64,000 nucleotides of DNA from Occultella aeris. GTDB taxonomy: Bacteria; Actinomycetota; Actinomycetes; Actinomycetales; Beutenbergiaceae. The notes beneath the pieces are model-generated. The model was not told the DNA's origin. It saw only the letters and a program-made list of their open reading frames with translations, and ran no database searches. The DNA is taken from positions 62,001-126,000 of the forward strand of contig NZ_CACRYJ010000046.1 of NCBI RefSeq assembly GCF_902703175.1, in the 5' to 3' direction. The stretch's first letter is position 1, and each line of letters starts with the position of its first letter. Shown here piece after piece: positions 19,546 through 28,198 of the stretch. The translations under genes and the position numbers were made by a program.

Positions 19546-19551
19546 AGTCTA
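19546..19551 (-). promoter_or_regulatory. -10-like TAGACT before deoC
   Basis: On the minus strand TAGACT is followed by seven bases and then the ATG at 19538. No ribosome-binding site lies in between. The same hexamer precedes mrp and sigE in this window. Confidence 0.5.
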
Positions 19552-19615
19552 CTGGCGTCCGACATGCGGACGCTCCCGGTCGGCGCTCGCCGACCGGCAG
19601 ACCCCCAGACCCGGC

Positions 19616-20236
19616 TCAGGGCCGCTCGTTGTGGCCGAACTCCTGGAGGAACCGCGGACCCGTCGCCGCGAGCTCACGTTCGAACTGCGCGGCCCAGGTG
19701 CCATAGGGGCGTCCGGCCAGGGACTCGTTGCCGAACCGCGGATCGTCCGAGACCTCACTGACGCAGAAGTCCGGGATCACCAGGTCCGTCACCGGGCCGT
19801 CGCGTTCCACCTCCGCCACCAGCAGCGGGGCGTTCGCGGCCAGGAACTCGTCGATGACCCACCCATCGCCGCCGAGCCACACGGCATGCCGGAACTTGAC
19901 CACCAGGTGCCCGCCCCGGCGCACCATCTGCTCGGCGACGTGCGGGTCGAGCTCGCGCTCGGCCTCGTACCGGGTGCCCCCGTTCGCGGGGCCCTTGGCG
20001 GTCAGCGTGCAGAACGTGAACCGTCCCGAGAGTGCGTCCAGGAGCTCCACCTCCGTGCGGGGCAGGTTCGCGGGGGCAGGCATCTGCAACCTGACCCGCA
20101 GCGCGTACCCGTCGGATGCGAGGAAGTAGCTCTGCACGATGACGTCCGGCGCCGGCTCGTCCAGCAGCGCGACGGGTAGCTCGCGGACGAGGAACTTCCG
20201 CTCGAACTCGAAGTCGCCGTACCCGGTGTCGCTCAT
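19616..20236 (-). CDS. CYTH-domain protein
   Basis: A 206-residue protein of the CYTH (triphosphate tunnel metalloenzyme) superfamily. The N-terminal FEFERKFLV motif is the usual first-strand signature, and alternating charged residues in YALRVRLQM and EAERELD fit the inner face of the tunnel that binds triphosphate and metal. Members hydrolyse inorganic triphosphate, make thiamine triphosphate or cyclic AMP; the activity here is not predictable. TAGGTT (20243-20248, minus strand) ends six bases before the ATG, so it is probably its own leaderless unit. Confidence 0.8.
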   Translation of the reverse strand: MSDTGYGDFEFERKFLVRELPVALLDEPAPDVIVQSYFLASDGYALRVRLQMPAPANLPRTEVELLDALSGRFTFCTLTAKGPANGGTRYEAERELDPHVAEQMVRRGGHLVVKFRHAVWLGGDGWVIDEFLAANAPLLVAEVERDGPVTDLVIPDFCVSEVSDDPRFGNESLAGRPYGTWAAQFERELAATGPRFLQEFGHNERP

Positions 20237-20242
20237 GGTCCG

Positions 20243-20248
20243 AACCTA
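20243..20248 (-). promoter_or_regulatory. -10-like TAGGTT before the CYTH gene
   Basis: TAGGTT on the minus strand is followed by cggacc and the ATG at 20236. The same hexamer and almost the same spacer precede the purine nucleoside phosphorylase gene. Confidence 0.5.
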
Positions 20249-20321
20249 CCGCGCCAGTGGCCGGATTCCGCCGATTCCGTGCCGAACGCGCCGTAGCTGC
20301 GCATCCCGGGTGATCGCTGGC

Positions 20322-21599
20322 TCAGGCGAAGAACCGGAATAGCGGAGAGTCCGGGGCGATCACGCGGTAGGTGAGTCTGGAGGCGTCCATCCGGGCCAGC
20401 AGGGGCTCGTAGCCGTCCGCCGAGCCGAGCGTCAGCCCCACGAACGCCGGGCCGGTCTCCCGGTTCGAGCGTTTCGTGTACTCGAACAGCGAGATGTCGT
20501 CGTCGGGTCCGAGCACCGAGTCCAGGAAGGCGCGCAGGGCACCGGGCTCCTGCGGGAAGTCGACCACGAAGTAGTGCCGCAGGCCCTGATGGACGAGCGA
20601 GCGCTCGACCACCTCGGCGTACCGCGAGATGTCGTTGTTCCCGCCGGAGAGCAGGCACACCACGGTGGACCCGGGCGCGACCTCCAGCGTCGCCCCGGAG
20701 CCGACCGGCCCGACGGCGGCGAGCGCCAGGGCACCCGCGGGCTCGGTGATGATCCCCTCGGTCTGATAGAGCTCCAGCATCTCGGTGCACACGCGGCCCT
20801 CGGCGACCTGGCGCACCGGTGCGCCGAGTTTGGCGACCACCGCGTAACTGAGCGCACCCACCCGGCGTACGGCGGCGCCGTCGACGAACGTGTCGATGTC
20901 CGCCAGGGTGACCGGCCCGCCGGCGGTCAGAGCCGCCGCCATCGACGCCGCCCCGGCCGGCTCGATCCCGACCACCTGGGTCGTCGGGCAGGCGTCGGCG
21001 AGATACGTGCCCATGCCGGCCAGCAGGCCGCCGCCGCCCACCGGGATGACCACCACGTCCGGGCTGCGGCCGAGCTGGTCGTGGATCTCCTTGGCGACGG
21101 TGCCCTGCCCGATGATGGTGCGCGCGTCGTCGAAGGGATGTACCTGCACGGCGCCGTCGGTGCGGGCGAACTGCGCCGCGGCCGCGGACGCCTCGTCGTA
21201 GGTGGAACCGGTGGGCACGATCGTCACGTAGTCACCGCCGAGGGAGGCGATCCGGTCCAGCTTCTGCCGCGGCGTGGTCCGCGGCACGTAGATCCGGCCC
21301 CGGATCCGGAGCTCCTGGCACGCCTTCGCGACCCCCTGGGCGTGGTTCCCGGCGCTCGCGCACACCACCCCCCGCTCCCGCTCGTCGGCGTCGAGCCGCA
21401 GCATCAGGTTGAACGCCCCGCGCACCTTGTAGGACCGCACGGTCTGCAGGTCCTCGCGCTTGAGCAGCACCGTCGCGCCGGTGGCCGCACTCATCCGCTC
21501 CCAGCGTTGCAGCGGGGTGCGGTGCACCGCGTGCTGGATCCGCTGGGCCGCCTCCCGCACCCCGGTCGCGGTGACCGAGTCGGCCGCGACGTCGCTCAT
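20322..21599 (-). CDS. ilvA: Threonine ammonia-lyase (biosynthetic-type threonine dehydratase)
   Basis: A 425-residue PLP enzyme that converts threonine to 2-oxobutanoate and ammonia, the first step of isoleucine synthesis. PLP binds Lys58 in SYKVRGAFN. The phosphate loop region SAGNHAQGVA and the Gly-rich PVGGGGLLAGMG are intact. The last 90 residues (around RHYFVVDFPQEPGALRAFLD) form the ACT-like regulatory domain expected for allosteric control. The start overlaps the upstream mutase stop by four bases. Its location among nucleoside genes is probably just co-transcription. Confidence 0.92.
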   Translation of the reverse strand: MSDVAADSVTATGVREAAQRIQHAVHRTPLQRWERMSAATGATVLLKREDLQTVRSYKVRGAFNLMLRLDADERERGVVCASAGNHAQGVAKACQELRIRGRIYVPRTTPRQKLDRIASLGGDYVTIVPTGSTYDEASAAAAQFARTDGAVQVHPFDDARTIIGQGTVAKEIHDQLGRSPDVVVIPVGGGGLLAGMGTYLADACPTTQVVGIEPAGAASMAAALTAGGPVTLADIDTFVDGAAVRRVGALSYAVVAKLGAPVRQVAEGRVCTEMLELYQTEGIITEPAGALALAAVGPVGSGATLEVAPGSTVVCLLSGGNNDISRYAEVVERSLVHQGLRHYFVVDFPQEPGALRAFLDSVLGPDDDISLFEYTKRSNRETGPAFVGLTLGSADGYEPLLARMDASRLTYRVIAPDSPLFRFFA

Positions 21600-23383
21600 G
21601 CGGGGATGACCAGCCCGGCGGCCGCGGCGATGTCCGCCTTCAGCAGCTCCAGGCGGCTCGCCGCCTGCGCGCGGACGGGACCGAGGTCCTCGCCGGGCGC
21701 AACCGTCTCGATCACCTCGAGGTAGCACTTGATCTTCGGCTCGGTGCCGCTCGGTCGCACGATGACGCGGTCGTTCGCCTCGGTCAGGTAGAGCAGCCCG
21801 TCCGTGGGCGGTAGGTCGGCACTGCCCTGCGCCAGGTCCACGACCTCGGCGACGGCGGAGCCCGCCAGGGTGGTCGGCGGCGCCTTGCGGAGCCGGTCCT
21901 GGGCGGCGGCGATGAGGCCGGGGTCCTCGACCCGGACGGACAGCGGCGCCGTCGCGTGCAGGCCGTGGCGGCGGGCCAGGTCGTCGAGCACGTCGGTGAG
22001 CGTGCGTCCGTGAGCGTGCAGGTCCGCGGCCAGTGCCGCGATCCGGACCGCCGCGGTGATCCCGTCCTTGTCCCGCACGGCGGCCGGGTCGGTGCAGTAG
22101 CCGAGGGCCTCCTCGTAGCCGAAGACGAGTCCGTCCACCCGACTGATCCACTTGAAGCCGGTGAGCGTGGCCCGGTGCGCGAGCCCGTGGTGCGCAGCGA
22201 TGGCCGCCAGCAACCGGGAGGAGACGATCGAGCTCGCCAGCACGCCCGGACCGGACGCGCCGCCCGTTGCCCGGCCGGCTGCGGCCACGTGGCCGGCCGC
22301 CTCGGCCGCTGCCTGCTCCCCGAGCAGGGCACCGACCTCGTCGCCGGTGAGCTGACGCCAGCCGGTGACCGTGGCGACGTCGGGAACCGCCACGGAGCAG
22401 CGGTCCGCATCCGGGTCGTTGGCGATGATCAGGTCCGCGCCCACCCGGGCCGCGGTGGCGAAGGCGAGGTCGAGCGCGCCGGGTTCCTCCGGGTTCGGGA
22501 ACGCCACGGTCGGGAACGTCGGGTCGGGGTCGGCCTGTTCGGCCACGAGCGTGACGTCCGCGAAGCCCGCCTGCGCCAGCACCCGCCCGGCGAGGGCGCC
22601 ACCCACGCCATGCAGCGGGGTGAGGACGATGCGCAGATCGCGAGGGACGCCGTCGGGCACCAGGGCCGTGGCCCTGGCTGCGTATGCGTCGACGATGCCG
22701 CTGCCGAGGACCTCACGGGAGCCGCCGGTCGCGGCGGCGTCGGCCGCCGAGCGGGGGACCGACGCGACCGAGGGCACCAGCGCGATCCGGGCGGAGATCT
22801 CCGCGTCCGCGGGCGGCACGATCTGGGCGCCCTGCCCGGCGTCGGTGACCACCCGGCCACCGAGATAGACCTTGTACCCGTTGTCCTGGGGCGGGTTGTG
22901 GGAGGCGGTGACCATCACGCCGGCGTCCGCGTCGAGGTGCCGCACCGCGAACGCCAGCACCGGAGTGGGCAGCGCCGCAGGCAGCAGATACGCGTGCCCG
23001 CCGGCGGCGGCAACGACGTCCGCGGTATCGGCGGCGAAGTCGCTGGAGCCGAACCGGGCGTCGTAGCCGATGACGACGCGGGGGGCAGGGCCGGGGGAGC
23101 CGAGGGCGTCCGTGAGGTAGTGCACCAGCCCGGCCGCAGCCCGGATCACCACGGCCCGGTTCATCCGGTGCGGGCCGGCGCCGAGGGCACCCCGCAGCCC
23201 GGCGGTCCCGAACTCCAGCGGCCCGGAGAACCGGTCCGCGAGCTCGGCCAGGGCCACCCGCTGCTCGCCGGTGCTGAACCCGTCGCCGAGGGCGTGGTCG
23301 AGCAGTTCCCGCAGCTCGTCCGCGGTGGCCGGGTCCGGGTCGTCGTCGATCCACGCCCGGGTGGCCGCGACCAGGTCGCTCAT
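21596..23383 (-). CDS. Phospho-sugar mutase (phosphomannomutase/phosphopentomutase type)
   Basis: A 595-residue alpha-D-phosphohexomutase-superfamily enzyme. The phosphoserine is Ser161 in TASHNPPQDNGYKVY, the metal loop is NDPDADRCSVAVPD, the sugar loop includes GYEEALGYC and the phosphate-binding loop is RPSGTEPKIKCY. Relatives are annotated as phosphomannomutase (pmmB in M. tuberculosis), but its place directly after purine nucleoside phosphorylase suggests that it converts (deoxy)ribose-1-phosphate to the 5-phosphate for DeoC. No separate deoB-type phosphopentomutase is present in the window. The function assignment is inference; superfamily membership is certain. Confidence 0.9.
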   Translation of the reverse strand: MSDLVAATRAWIDDDPDPATADELRELLDHALGDGFSTGEQRVALAELADRFSGPLEFGTAGLRGALGAGPHRMNRAVVIRAAAGLVHYLTDALGSPGPAPRVVIGYDARFGSSDFAADTADVVAAAGGHAYLLPAALPTPVLAFAVRHLDADAGVMVTASHNPPQDNGYKVYLGGRVVTDAGQGAQIVPPADAEISARIALVPSVASVPRSAADAAATGGSREVLGSGIVDAYAARATALVPDGVPRDLRIVLTPLHGVGGALAGRVLAQAGFADVTLVAEQADPDPTFPTVAFPNPEEPGALDLAFATAARVGADLIIANDPDADRCSVAVPDVATVTGWRQLTGDEVGALLGEQAAAEAAGHVAAAGRATGGASGPGVLASSIVSSRLLAAIAAHHGLAHRATLTGFKWISRVDGLVFGYEEALGYCTDPAAVRDKDGITAAVRIAALAADLHAHGRTLTDVLDDLARRHGLHATAPLSVRVEDPGLIAAAQDRLRKAPPTTLAGSAVAEVVDLAQGSADLPPTDGLLYLTEANDRVIVRPSGTEPKIKCYLEVIETVAPGEDLGPVRAQAASRLELLKADIAAAAGLVIPA

Positions 23384-24261
23384 CAGGCGATCCTGCGGAC
23401 GATCTCGGCCAGCAGGGCGCCGAGCCGCGGACCGGCGGCGGCGCCGGCGTCGAGGACCTCGGCGTGTGACAGCGGGACCGGCGAGATGCCGGCGGCCAGG
23501 TTCGTGACAAGCGAGATCCCGAGGACCTCCAGCCCGGCGTGCCGGGCCGCGATCGCCTCCAACGCGGTGGACATGCCGACCAGGTCGCCACCGAGCCGCT
23601 TGACCATCGCCACCTCGGCGGGGGTCTCGTAGTGCGGGCCGCGGAACTGGGTGTAGATGCCCTCGTCGAGGGTGTCGTCCACGGACCTCGCCACCTCGCG
23701 CAGGCGGGCGGAGTAGAGGTCGGTGAGGTCCACGAAGGTCGGGCCCTCGAGCGGGGAGGCGCCGGTGAGGTTGAGGTGGTCGCTGATCAGCACGGGCGTG
23801 CCCGGAACCCACTCGCGGTGCAGCCCGCCGCACCCGTTCGTGAGCACGATCGTGTGGGCACCGGCGGCCGCCGCCGTGCGCGCCCCGTGTGCCACCCGTC
23901 GCACGCCGCGGCCCTCGTAGTAGTGGGTCCGCGCGCCGAGCACGAGGGCGTGGCGGATCTCACCGTCCGCGCCGGTGAACCGCACGGAGCGCAGGGTGCC
24001 GGCGTGCCCGGCCACCCCGGACCGGGAGAAGCCGGGGATGTCCTCGGCGGTGAACTCGGCGACGGTCTCGCCGAGCACGTCCGCCGCTTCACCCCAGCCT
24101 GATCCGAGGACCAGGGCGACGTCATGATGGGGCACGCCGCTGCGGGCGGTGATCGCCGCGGCGGCGGCCGCAGCCGCATCGAACGGGTCGGTCGCCGGGT
24201 CGTCCAGCTCGGTGCCGGGGCCGGGATCGGGGGAGGTCACGGGGGTTTCGGTACTGCTCAC
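23383..24261 (-). CDS. Purine-nucleoside phosphorylase
   Basis: A 292-residue trimeric-type phosphorylase of inosine and guanosine. Landmarks are the phosphate loop VLGSGWGEAADVL, GARTHYYEGRG, VLTNGCGGLH, and RGPHYETPAEVAMVKRLG. The start is set at the GTG at 24261, because TAGGTT (24269-24274, minus strand) ends seven bases before it. The C-terminus touches the mutase gene with a one-base overlap, so the nucleoside-splitting and sugar-isomerising steps are coupled. The neighbouring lpdA, mutase and phosphorylase match lpdA-deoD-pmmB in M. tuberculosis. Confidence 0.93.
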   Translation of the reverse strand: MSSTETPVTSPDPGPGTELDDPATDPFDAAAAAAAAITARSGVPHHDVALVLGSGWGEAADVLGETVAEFTAEDIPGFSRSGVAGHAGTLRSVRFTGADGEIRHALVLGARTHYYEGRGVRRVAHGARTAAAAGAHTIVLTNGCGGLHREWVPGTPVLISDHLNLTGASPLEGPTFVDLTDLYSARLREVARSVDDTLDEGIYTQFRGPHYETPAEVAMVKRLGGDLVGMSTALEAIAARHAGLEVLGISLVTNLAAGISPVPLSHAEVLDAGAAAGPRLGALLAEIVRRIA

Positions 24262-24268
24262 GGTGCCG

Positions 24269-24292
24269 AACCTACCTGCGTCACGGCACAAT
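24269..24292. promoter_or_regulatory. Divergent leaderless-type promoters for the phosphorylase and lpdA
   Basis: Within 24 bases lie TAGGTT on the minus strand (24269-24274) and CACAAT on the plus strand (24287-24292). Each ends seven bases before a GTG start codon (24261 and 24300). No ribosome-binding site is seen for either gene, so both -10 boxes appear to drive leaderless messages from an overlapping promoter. Confidence 0.5.
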
Positions 24293-24299
24293 GTCCCAC

Positions 24300-25757
24300 G
24301 TGACGAGCACCCCGACTTCGCCCACGACCACCGAGCCCGCGTCCGGAGTCGGCAGGTCATCGACCCGCGAGGGCTCCCGGGTGGTGGTCATCGGCGGTGG
24401 CCCGGGCGGCTACGAGGCCGCGCTCGTGGCCAGGCAGCTCGGCGCCGAGGTCACCGTGGTGGAGCGGCAGGGCATGGGCGGTTCCGCGGTCCTGACCGAC
24501 GTGGTGCCCTCCAAGACCCTGATCGCCACCGCGGAGTGGATGACGGTCACCGAGGAGGCCGCGGACCTGGGGATCCGCCCCACCGGTGGCCACGCCGGCT
24601 CCTTCGAGGCGGACTTCGCGACCGTCGACGCCCGCGTGCTGAGCCTCGCGAAGGCGCAGTCGGCGGACATCCGCACCCGCCTGGAGCGCGAGGGCGTGGG
24701 CCTGGTGGACGGCGAAGGGCGCATGGACGGCCCGAGTGCGGTGATCGCGACCACGAGCTACGGCGATCAGCGCCTTCCCGCGGACGTGGTCCTGCTCGCG
24801 ACCGGCGCCCGGCCCCGGGTGCTGCCGACGGCCGTGCCCGACGGCGAACGCATCCTGAACTGGACCCAGCTCTACCAGCTGACCGAGGTGCCCGAACGAC
24901 TGATCGTGGTGGGCTCGGGCGTCACCGGCGCCGAGTTCGCCGGTGCCTACAACGGCCTCGGTGCCGATGTGGTCCTGGTGTCCAGCCGGGACCGCGTGCT
25001 GCCGGGGGAGGACCCGGACGCCGCCGAGCTCATCGAGACCGTGTTCAAGCGGCGTGGCATGGAGGTGCTCTCGCGCTCGCGGGCCGCCGGAGCCCGCCGC
25101 GTCGGCGACGGCGTCGAGGTGGAGCTCGCGGACGGACGCGTCGTGCAGGGCTCGCACTGCCTCATCGCCGTCGGTGCGGTTCCGAACACGGAGGGCCTGG
25201 AACTGGAGGGCGCCGGGGTGAAGGTGAGCGAGTCCGGCCACATCCAGGTGGACCGGGTCTCCCGGACCACGGCCCGGGGCGTCTACGCGGCCGGCGACTG
25301 CACCGGGGTGCTCGCACTCGCCTCGGTCGCAGCCATGCAGGGCCGGATCGCCATGTGGCACTCCCTCGGAGACGCCGTCTCCCCGCTCGACCTGAGCCAG
25401 GTCTCGGCGAACGTCTTCACGGCCCCGGAGATCGCGACCGTGGGCATCCCCGAGCACCGGATCACCTCCGGCGAGGTGCGCGGCGCGATCACCACCCTGC
25501 CGCTGGCCCGCAACCCCCGCGCGAAGATGCTCGGCATCCGCGAGGGCTTCGTGAAGATGTTCTCCCACCGTGCCTCGGGCCTGGTCATCGGTGGTGTGGT
25601 GGTGGGACCGCGGGCCAGCGAACTGATCTTCCCGATCACCCTCGCGATCAGTAACCGGCTGACCGTCGACCAGGTGTCCAGCGCGTTCACGGTGTACCCG
25701 TCGCTGTCCGGCACCATCGCGGAGGCCGCGCGCACGCTGCACGACGCCCGCGGCTGA
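24300..25757 (+). CDS. lpdA: LpdA-type NAD(P)H-quinone dehydrogenase flavoprotein
   Basis: A 485-residue protein of the pyridine-nucleotide disulfide oxidoreductase fold. FAD binds at VVVIGGGPGGYEAALVARQL near residue 25 and NAD(P) at VVGSGVTGAEFAGAY; the C-terminal dimerisation domain is present. The redox disulfide of true lipoamide dehydrogenase is absent: the region reads GGSAVLTDVVPSK, with no Cys pair. This is the pattern of LpdA (Rv3303c), an NAD(P)H:quinone reductase, so it is not a component of pyruvate dehydrogenase. I prefer the GTG at 24300, which follows CACAAT by seven bases; an in-frame ATG at 24291 would overlap that hexamer. Confidence 0.9.
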   Translation: MTSTPTSPTTTEPASGVGRSSTREGSRVVVIGGGPGGYEAALVARQLGAEVTVVERQGMGGSAVLTDVVPSKTLIATAEWMTVTEEAADLGIRPTGGHAGSFEADFATVDARVLSLAKAQSADIRTRLEREGVGLVDGEGRMDGPSAVIATTSYGDQRLPADVVLLATGARPRVLPTAVPDGERILNWTQLYQLTEVPERLIVVGSGVTGAEFAGAYNGLGADVVLVSSRDRVLPGEDPDAAELIETVFKRRGMEVLSRSRAAGARRVGDGVEVELADGRVVQGSHCLIAVGAVPNTEGLELEGAGVKVSESGHIQVDRVSRTTARGVYAAGDCTGVLALASVAAMQGRIAMWHSLGDAVSPLDLSQVSANVFTAPEIATVGIPEHRITSGEVRGAITTLPLARNPRAKMLGIREGFVKMFSHRASGLVIGGVVVGPRASELIFPITLAISNRLTVDQVSSAFTVYPSLSGTIAEAARTLHDARG

Positions 25758-25779
25758 CGGCCCCGGGTCAGTGGTGCAG

Positions 25780-25796
25780 CCGGCGTTGCTCGCCGG
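25780..25796. terminator. Hairpin between convergent lpdA and F420-type reductase genes
   Basis: A 6-bp stem ccggcg/cgccgg with loop ttgct lies in the 48-base gap between the two converging genes. It can work for both directions. No T-run is present. Confidence 0.4.
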
Positions 25797-25805
25797 TCGA
25801 AGGTC

Positions 25806-26546
25806 TCAGTGCCCGACGGCGGCCGGGGCCTCGCGTAGGAGCGTCGCCAGGGTGGTGGCGTCGTGGCTCCCGTTGAAGATCGGCGTGCCCGGCTGCAGGT
25901 GCACCCCGGATGCGAGGTCGCCGGCGTCGACCGGGTCGAAGCCGAGCCGGTCCACGAAGGCGCGCACGAGCGCCGTGGCGTCGGGGTCGTCGCCGGCGAC
26001 GGCGAGGGCGCGCCGGGCCGGGGCGCCGACCGGCAGGCCCTGTTCCTCGAGCTCGTGGTAGCCGATGTGGTTGAGCGTCTTCACGACCGCGGAGCCGGTC
26101 AGGTGGCGGGCCACCACCTCCGACGTGCTCGGCGCGGCCTCGAGCTCGGGGTTGCGACCGTCGGTGCTCGGCCAGTAGTTCATGGCATCGACGACGACCT
26201 TGCCGGCGAGGGTGTCGCCGTCGAGCGTGGCATGTTTGCCCAGCGGCAGGGCCAGGACGACGAGGTCGGCGGACGCGACCGCGTCGGCGGCCGTGCTCGT
26301 GTCCGCGCCCGGTGCCATGATCTGCGCGATCAGGTCGATGAGGGCGGGATCGCCGGACGCGGCGAGCCGCACCCGGTAGCCGGCCCGTATAGCCGTCCGG
26401 GCGATGGCGGTGCCCACCCGGCCGGCACCGAGGACCGCTATGGTGCCCGGCCCGCTCCCGGCGCCGTCCGGCGCACCACGGCTGCCATCGTCGGGCAGGT
26501 CGGCGGACGGGACATGGTCTGTCACGGGGCAACTCCGGGTCGGCAT
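25806..26546 (-). CDS. NADPH-dependent F420 reductase-family oxidoreductase
   Basis: A 246-residue Rossmann-fold protein. The dinucleotide motif IAVLGAGRVGTAIART starts near residue 37, ADLVVLALPLGKH follows, then VVDAMNYWPSTDG and KTLNHIGYHEL, all characteristic of the NADP oxidoreductase/F420-dependent family. The first 35 residues are Pro/Gly/Asp-rich and not part of the fold. I place the start at the ATG at 26546, preceded by tgagg at eight bases; a TTG at 26564 and a GTG near 26525 are alternatives. Whether it truly uses F420 cannot be decided here, since no F420 biosynthesis gene is in the window. Confidence 0.78.
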   Translation of the reverse strand: MPTRSCPVTDHVPSADLPDDGSRGAPDGAGSGPGTIAVLGAGRVGTAIARTAIRAGYRVRLAASGDPALIDLIAQIMAPGADTSTAADAVASADLVVLALPLGKHATLDGDTLAGKVVVDAMNYWPSTDGRNPELEAAPSTSEVVARHLTGSAVVKTLNHIGYHELEEQGLPVGAPARRALAVAGDDPDATALVRAFVDRLGFDPVDAGDLASGVHLQPGTPIFNGSHDATTLATLLREAPAAVGH

Positions 26547-26655
26547 CGGATACGCCTCACTCAACGCCTCCGACGGCCGGGACTATTCCGCCCGCGTGGA
26601 GGGCGCGCTGCCGACCCCGGCGGATCGCCGATCCCCCGACCAGGAGGTGGGCGGT

Positions 26656-27375
26656 CTAGGTGTCGCCGCCGAGATAGGCCGCCCGGACCGCGGCGTCGCC
26701 GGCGAGCTCGGCGCCGGTGCCCGACCGGACGATCTCGCCGGTCTCCAGCAGATAGGCGTGGTCCGCGCGCCGCAGGGCCTGGGCTGCGTTCTGCTCGACG
26801 AGCAGCACCGTCGTGCCCTGGGAGTTGATCTCCTCGATGATCCTGAAGATCTGGTGGATCAGCTTCGGCGCGAGACCCATCGAGGGCTCGTCGAGCAGCA
26901 GCAACCGCGGCTGCGCCATCAGAGCGCGGCCGATCGCCAACATCTGCTGCTCTCCGCCCGACAGATTGCCCGCCGGCTGCTTGATCCGTTCCTGTAGCCG
27001 CGGGAACAGCGTGAGCACGCGCTCGAAGTCGGGCGCGAGCGCGGCCGTGTTGCGGTCGCGCCGCACGTACGCCCCCATCTCGAGATTCTCGCGCACGGTC
27101 ATCCCCGGGAAGATCCCGCGACCCTCGGGCGACTGGCTGATACCCATCTGCACGCGTCTGTCGGGTGAGACCTTCGCGAGGTCCTTCCCCTCGTAGAAGA
27201 CCGAGCCGGCACGGATCTTCCGCAGCCCCGAGATCGTCTTGAGCGTGGTGCTCTTGCCGGCTCCGTTCGCGCCGATGAGGGTCACGACGGTGCCCTCGGG
27301 GACCTCGAAACTGAGGTCGCGGATCGCCTCGATGTGTCCGTAGTTGACCGACAGGTCGCGAACCTCAAGAAGCAT
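26656..27375 (-). CDS. livF: Branched-chain amino-acid-type ABC ATPase
   Basis: A 239-residue ATPase of the LivF class. It has Walker A GANGAGKST, Q-loop ISQSPEGRGIFPGMTV, signature NLSGGEQQMLAIGRAL and Walker B LLLLDEPSMGLAPKL, which is diagnostic for LivF. The start overlaps the livG stop by 11 bases. Last gene of livK-H-M-G-F, transcribed leftwards. It powers uptake of branched-chain amino acids or a similar substrate. Confidence 0.93.
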   Translation of the reverse strand: MLLEVRDLSVNYGHIEAIRDLSFEVPEGTVVTLIGANGAGKSTTLKTISGLRKIRAGSVFYEGKDLAKVSPDRRVQMGISQSPEGRGIFPGMTVRENLEMGAYVRRDRNTAALAPDFERVLTLFPRLQERIKQPAGNLSGGEQQMLAIGRALMAQPRLLLLDEPSMGLAPKLIHQIFRIIEEINSQGTTVLLVEQNAAQALRRADHAYLLETGEIVRSGTGAELAGDAAVRAAYLGGDT

Positions 27376-28198
27376 CGTCGACCTCCTCCTCGACCTCGTC
27401 CTCGTCGACCCCGAGGTAGGCGGCGATCACGGCCGGGTCGTTCTGCACGCCGGCGGGCGTGCCGTCGGCGATCTTGCGCCCGAACTCCAGTACGACGAGC
27501 CGGTCGACGGCGCCCATCACCAGCCGCATGTCGTGCTCGATGAGCAGGACCGTGAGGCCACGGTCACGGATGCTACGGATCAGCTCCATCAGCGCCTGCT
27601 TCTCGGAGGGGTTGAAGCCTGCCGCAGGCTCGTCGAGGCACAACAGCTTGGGCCGCGTGGCCATCGCGCGTGCGATCTCAAGACGTCGTTGATCGCCGTA
27701 GGAGAGGTTGCCGGCCAGTTCGTCGGCGCGGCCTCGCACGCCCACGAAGTCCAGCAGCTCGTGCGCGATCTCCCGTCCGGCGGCCTCCTCGCGTCGGTAT
27801 CTGGGGAGCCCGAGCAGTGCGGCGATCGGGCCGGTGCTGTGCTGCGCGTCGGCGCCGACCATCACGTTCTCGAACGCCGTCATCGCCTTGAAGAGGCGAA
27901 TGTTCTGGAACGTCCGAGCGATGCCTCGTTTCGCGATCCGGTACCGCTTCATGCCCGAGGTGACCTCGCCGTCGAACGTCACGGTCCCTTGGGTCGGTTG
28001 GTAGATCCCGGTCATCACGTTGAACGCGGTGGTCTTGCCTGCTCCGTTGGGGCCGATGAGGCCGAGGATCTCGCCGCGGTCGATGTGGAAGTCGACCGCG
28101 TCGAGAGCCGTCACCCCGCCGAAACGCAGCGTCACCTCGTTCATCGAGAGCAGGGCCTCGCCCGCCGGGGCTGGGTCCAAGGGCGGTGTCTCAGCCAC
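27365..28198 (-). CDS. livG: Branched-chain amino-acid-type ABC ATPase
   Basis: A 277-residue ATPase of the LivG class. It shows Walker A GPNGAGKTT, ARTFQNIRLFKAMTAFENV (the LivG Q-loop region), signature NLSYGDQRRLEIARA with Tyr in place of the usual Gly, and Walker B LLCLDEPAAGFNP. The C-terminus is an acidic tail (DEDEVEEEVDD). The start is set at the GTG at 28198, which overlaps the livM stop by eight bases; the frame is open further upstream only as a shadow of livM. Confidence 0.92.
   Translation of the reverse strand: MAETPPLDPAPAGEALLSMNEVTLRFGGVTALDAVDFHIDRGEILGLIGPNGAGKTTAFNVMTGIYQPTQGTVTFDGEVTSGMKRYRIAKRGIARTFQNIRLFKAMTAFENVMVGADAQHSTGPIAALLGLPRYRREEAAGREIAHELLDFVGVRGRADELAGNLSYGDQRRLEIARAMATRPKLLCLDEPAAGFNPSEKQALMELIRSIRDRGLTVLLIEHDMRLVMGAVDRLVVLEFGRKIADGTPAGVQNDPAVIAAYLGVDEDEVEEEVDDAS

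Noticed and set aside
24300-25757. Dihydrolipoamide dehydrogenase
   Set aside because: The redox-active Cys pair is absent (GGSAVLTDVVPSK), so it fits the LpdA-type quinone reductase instead.
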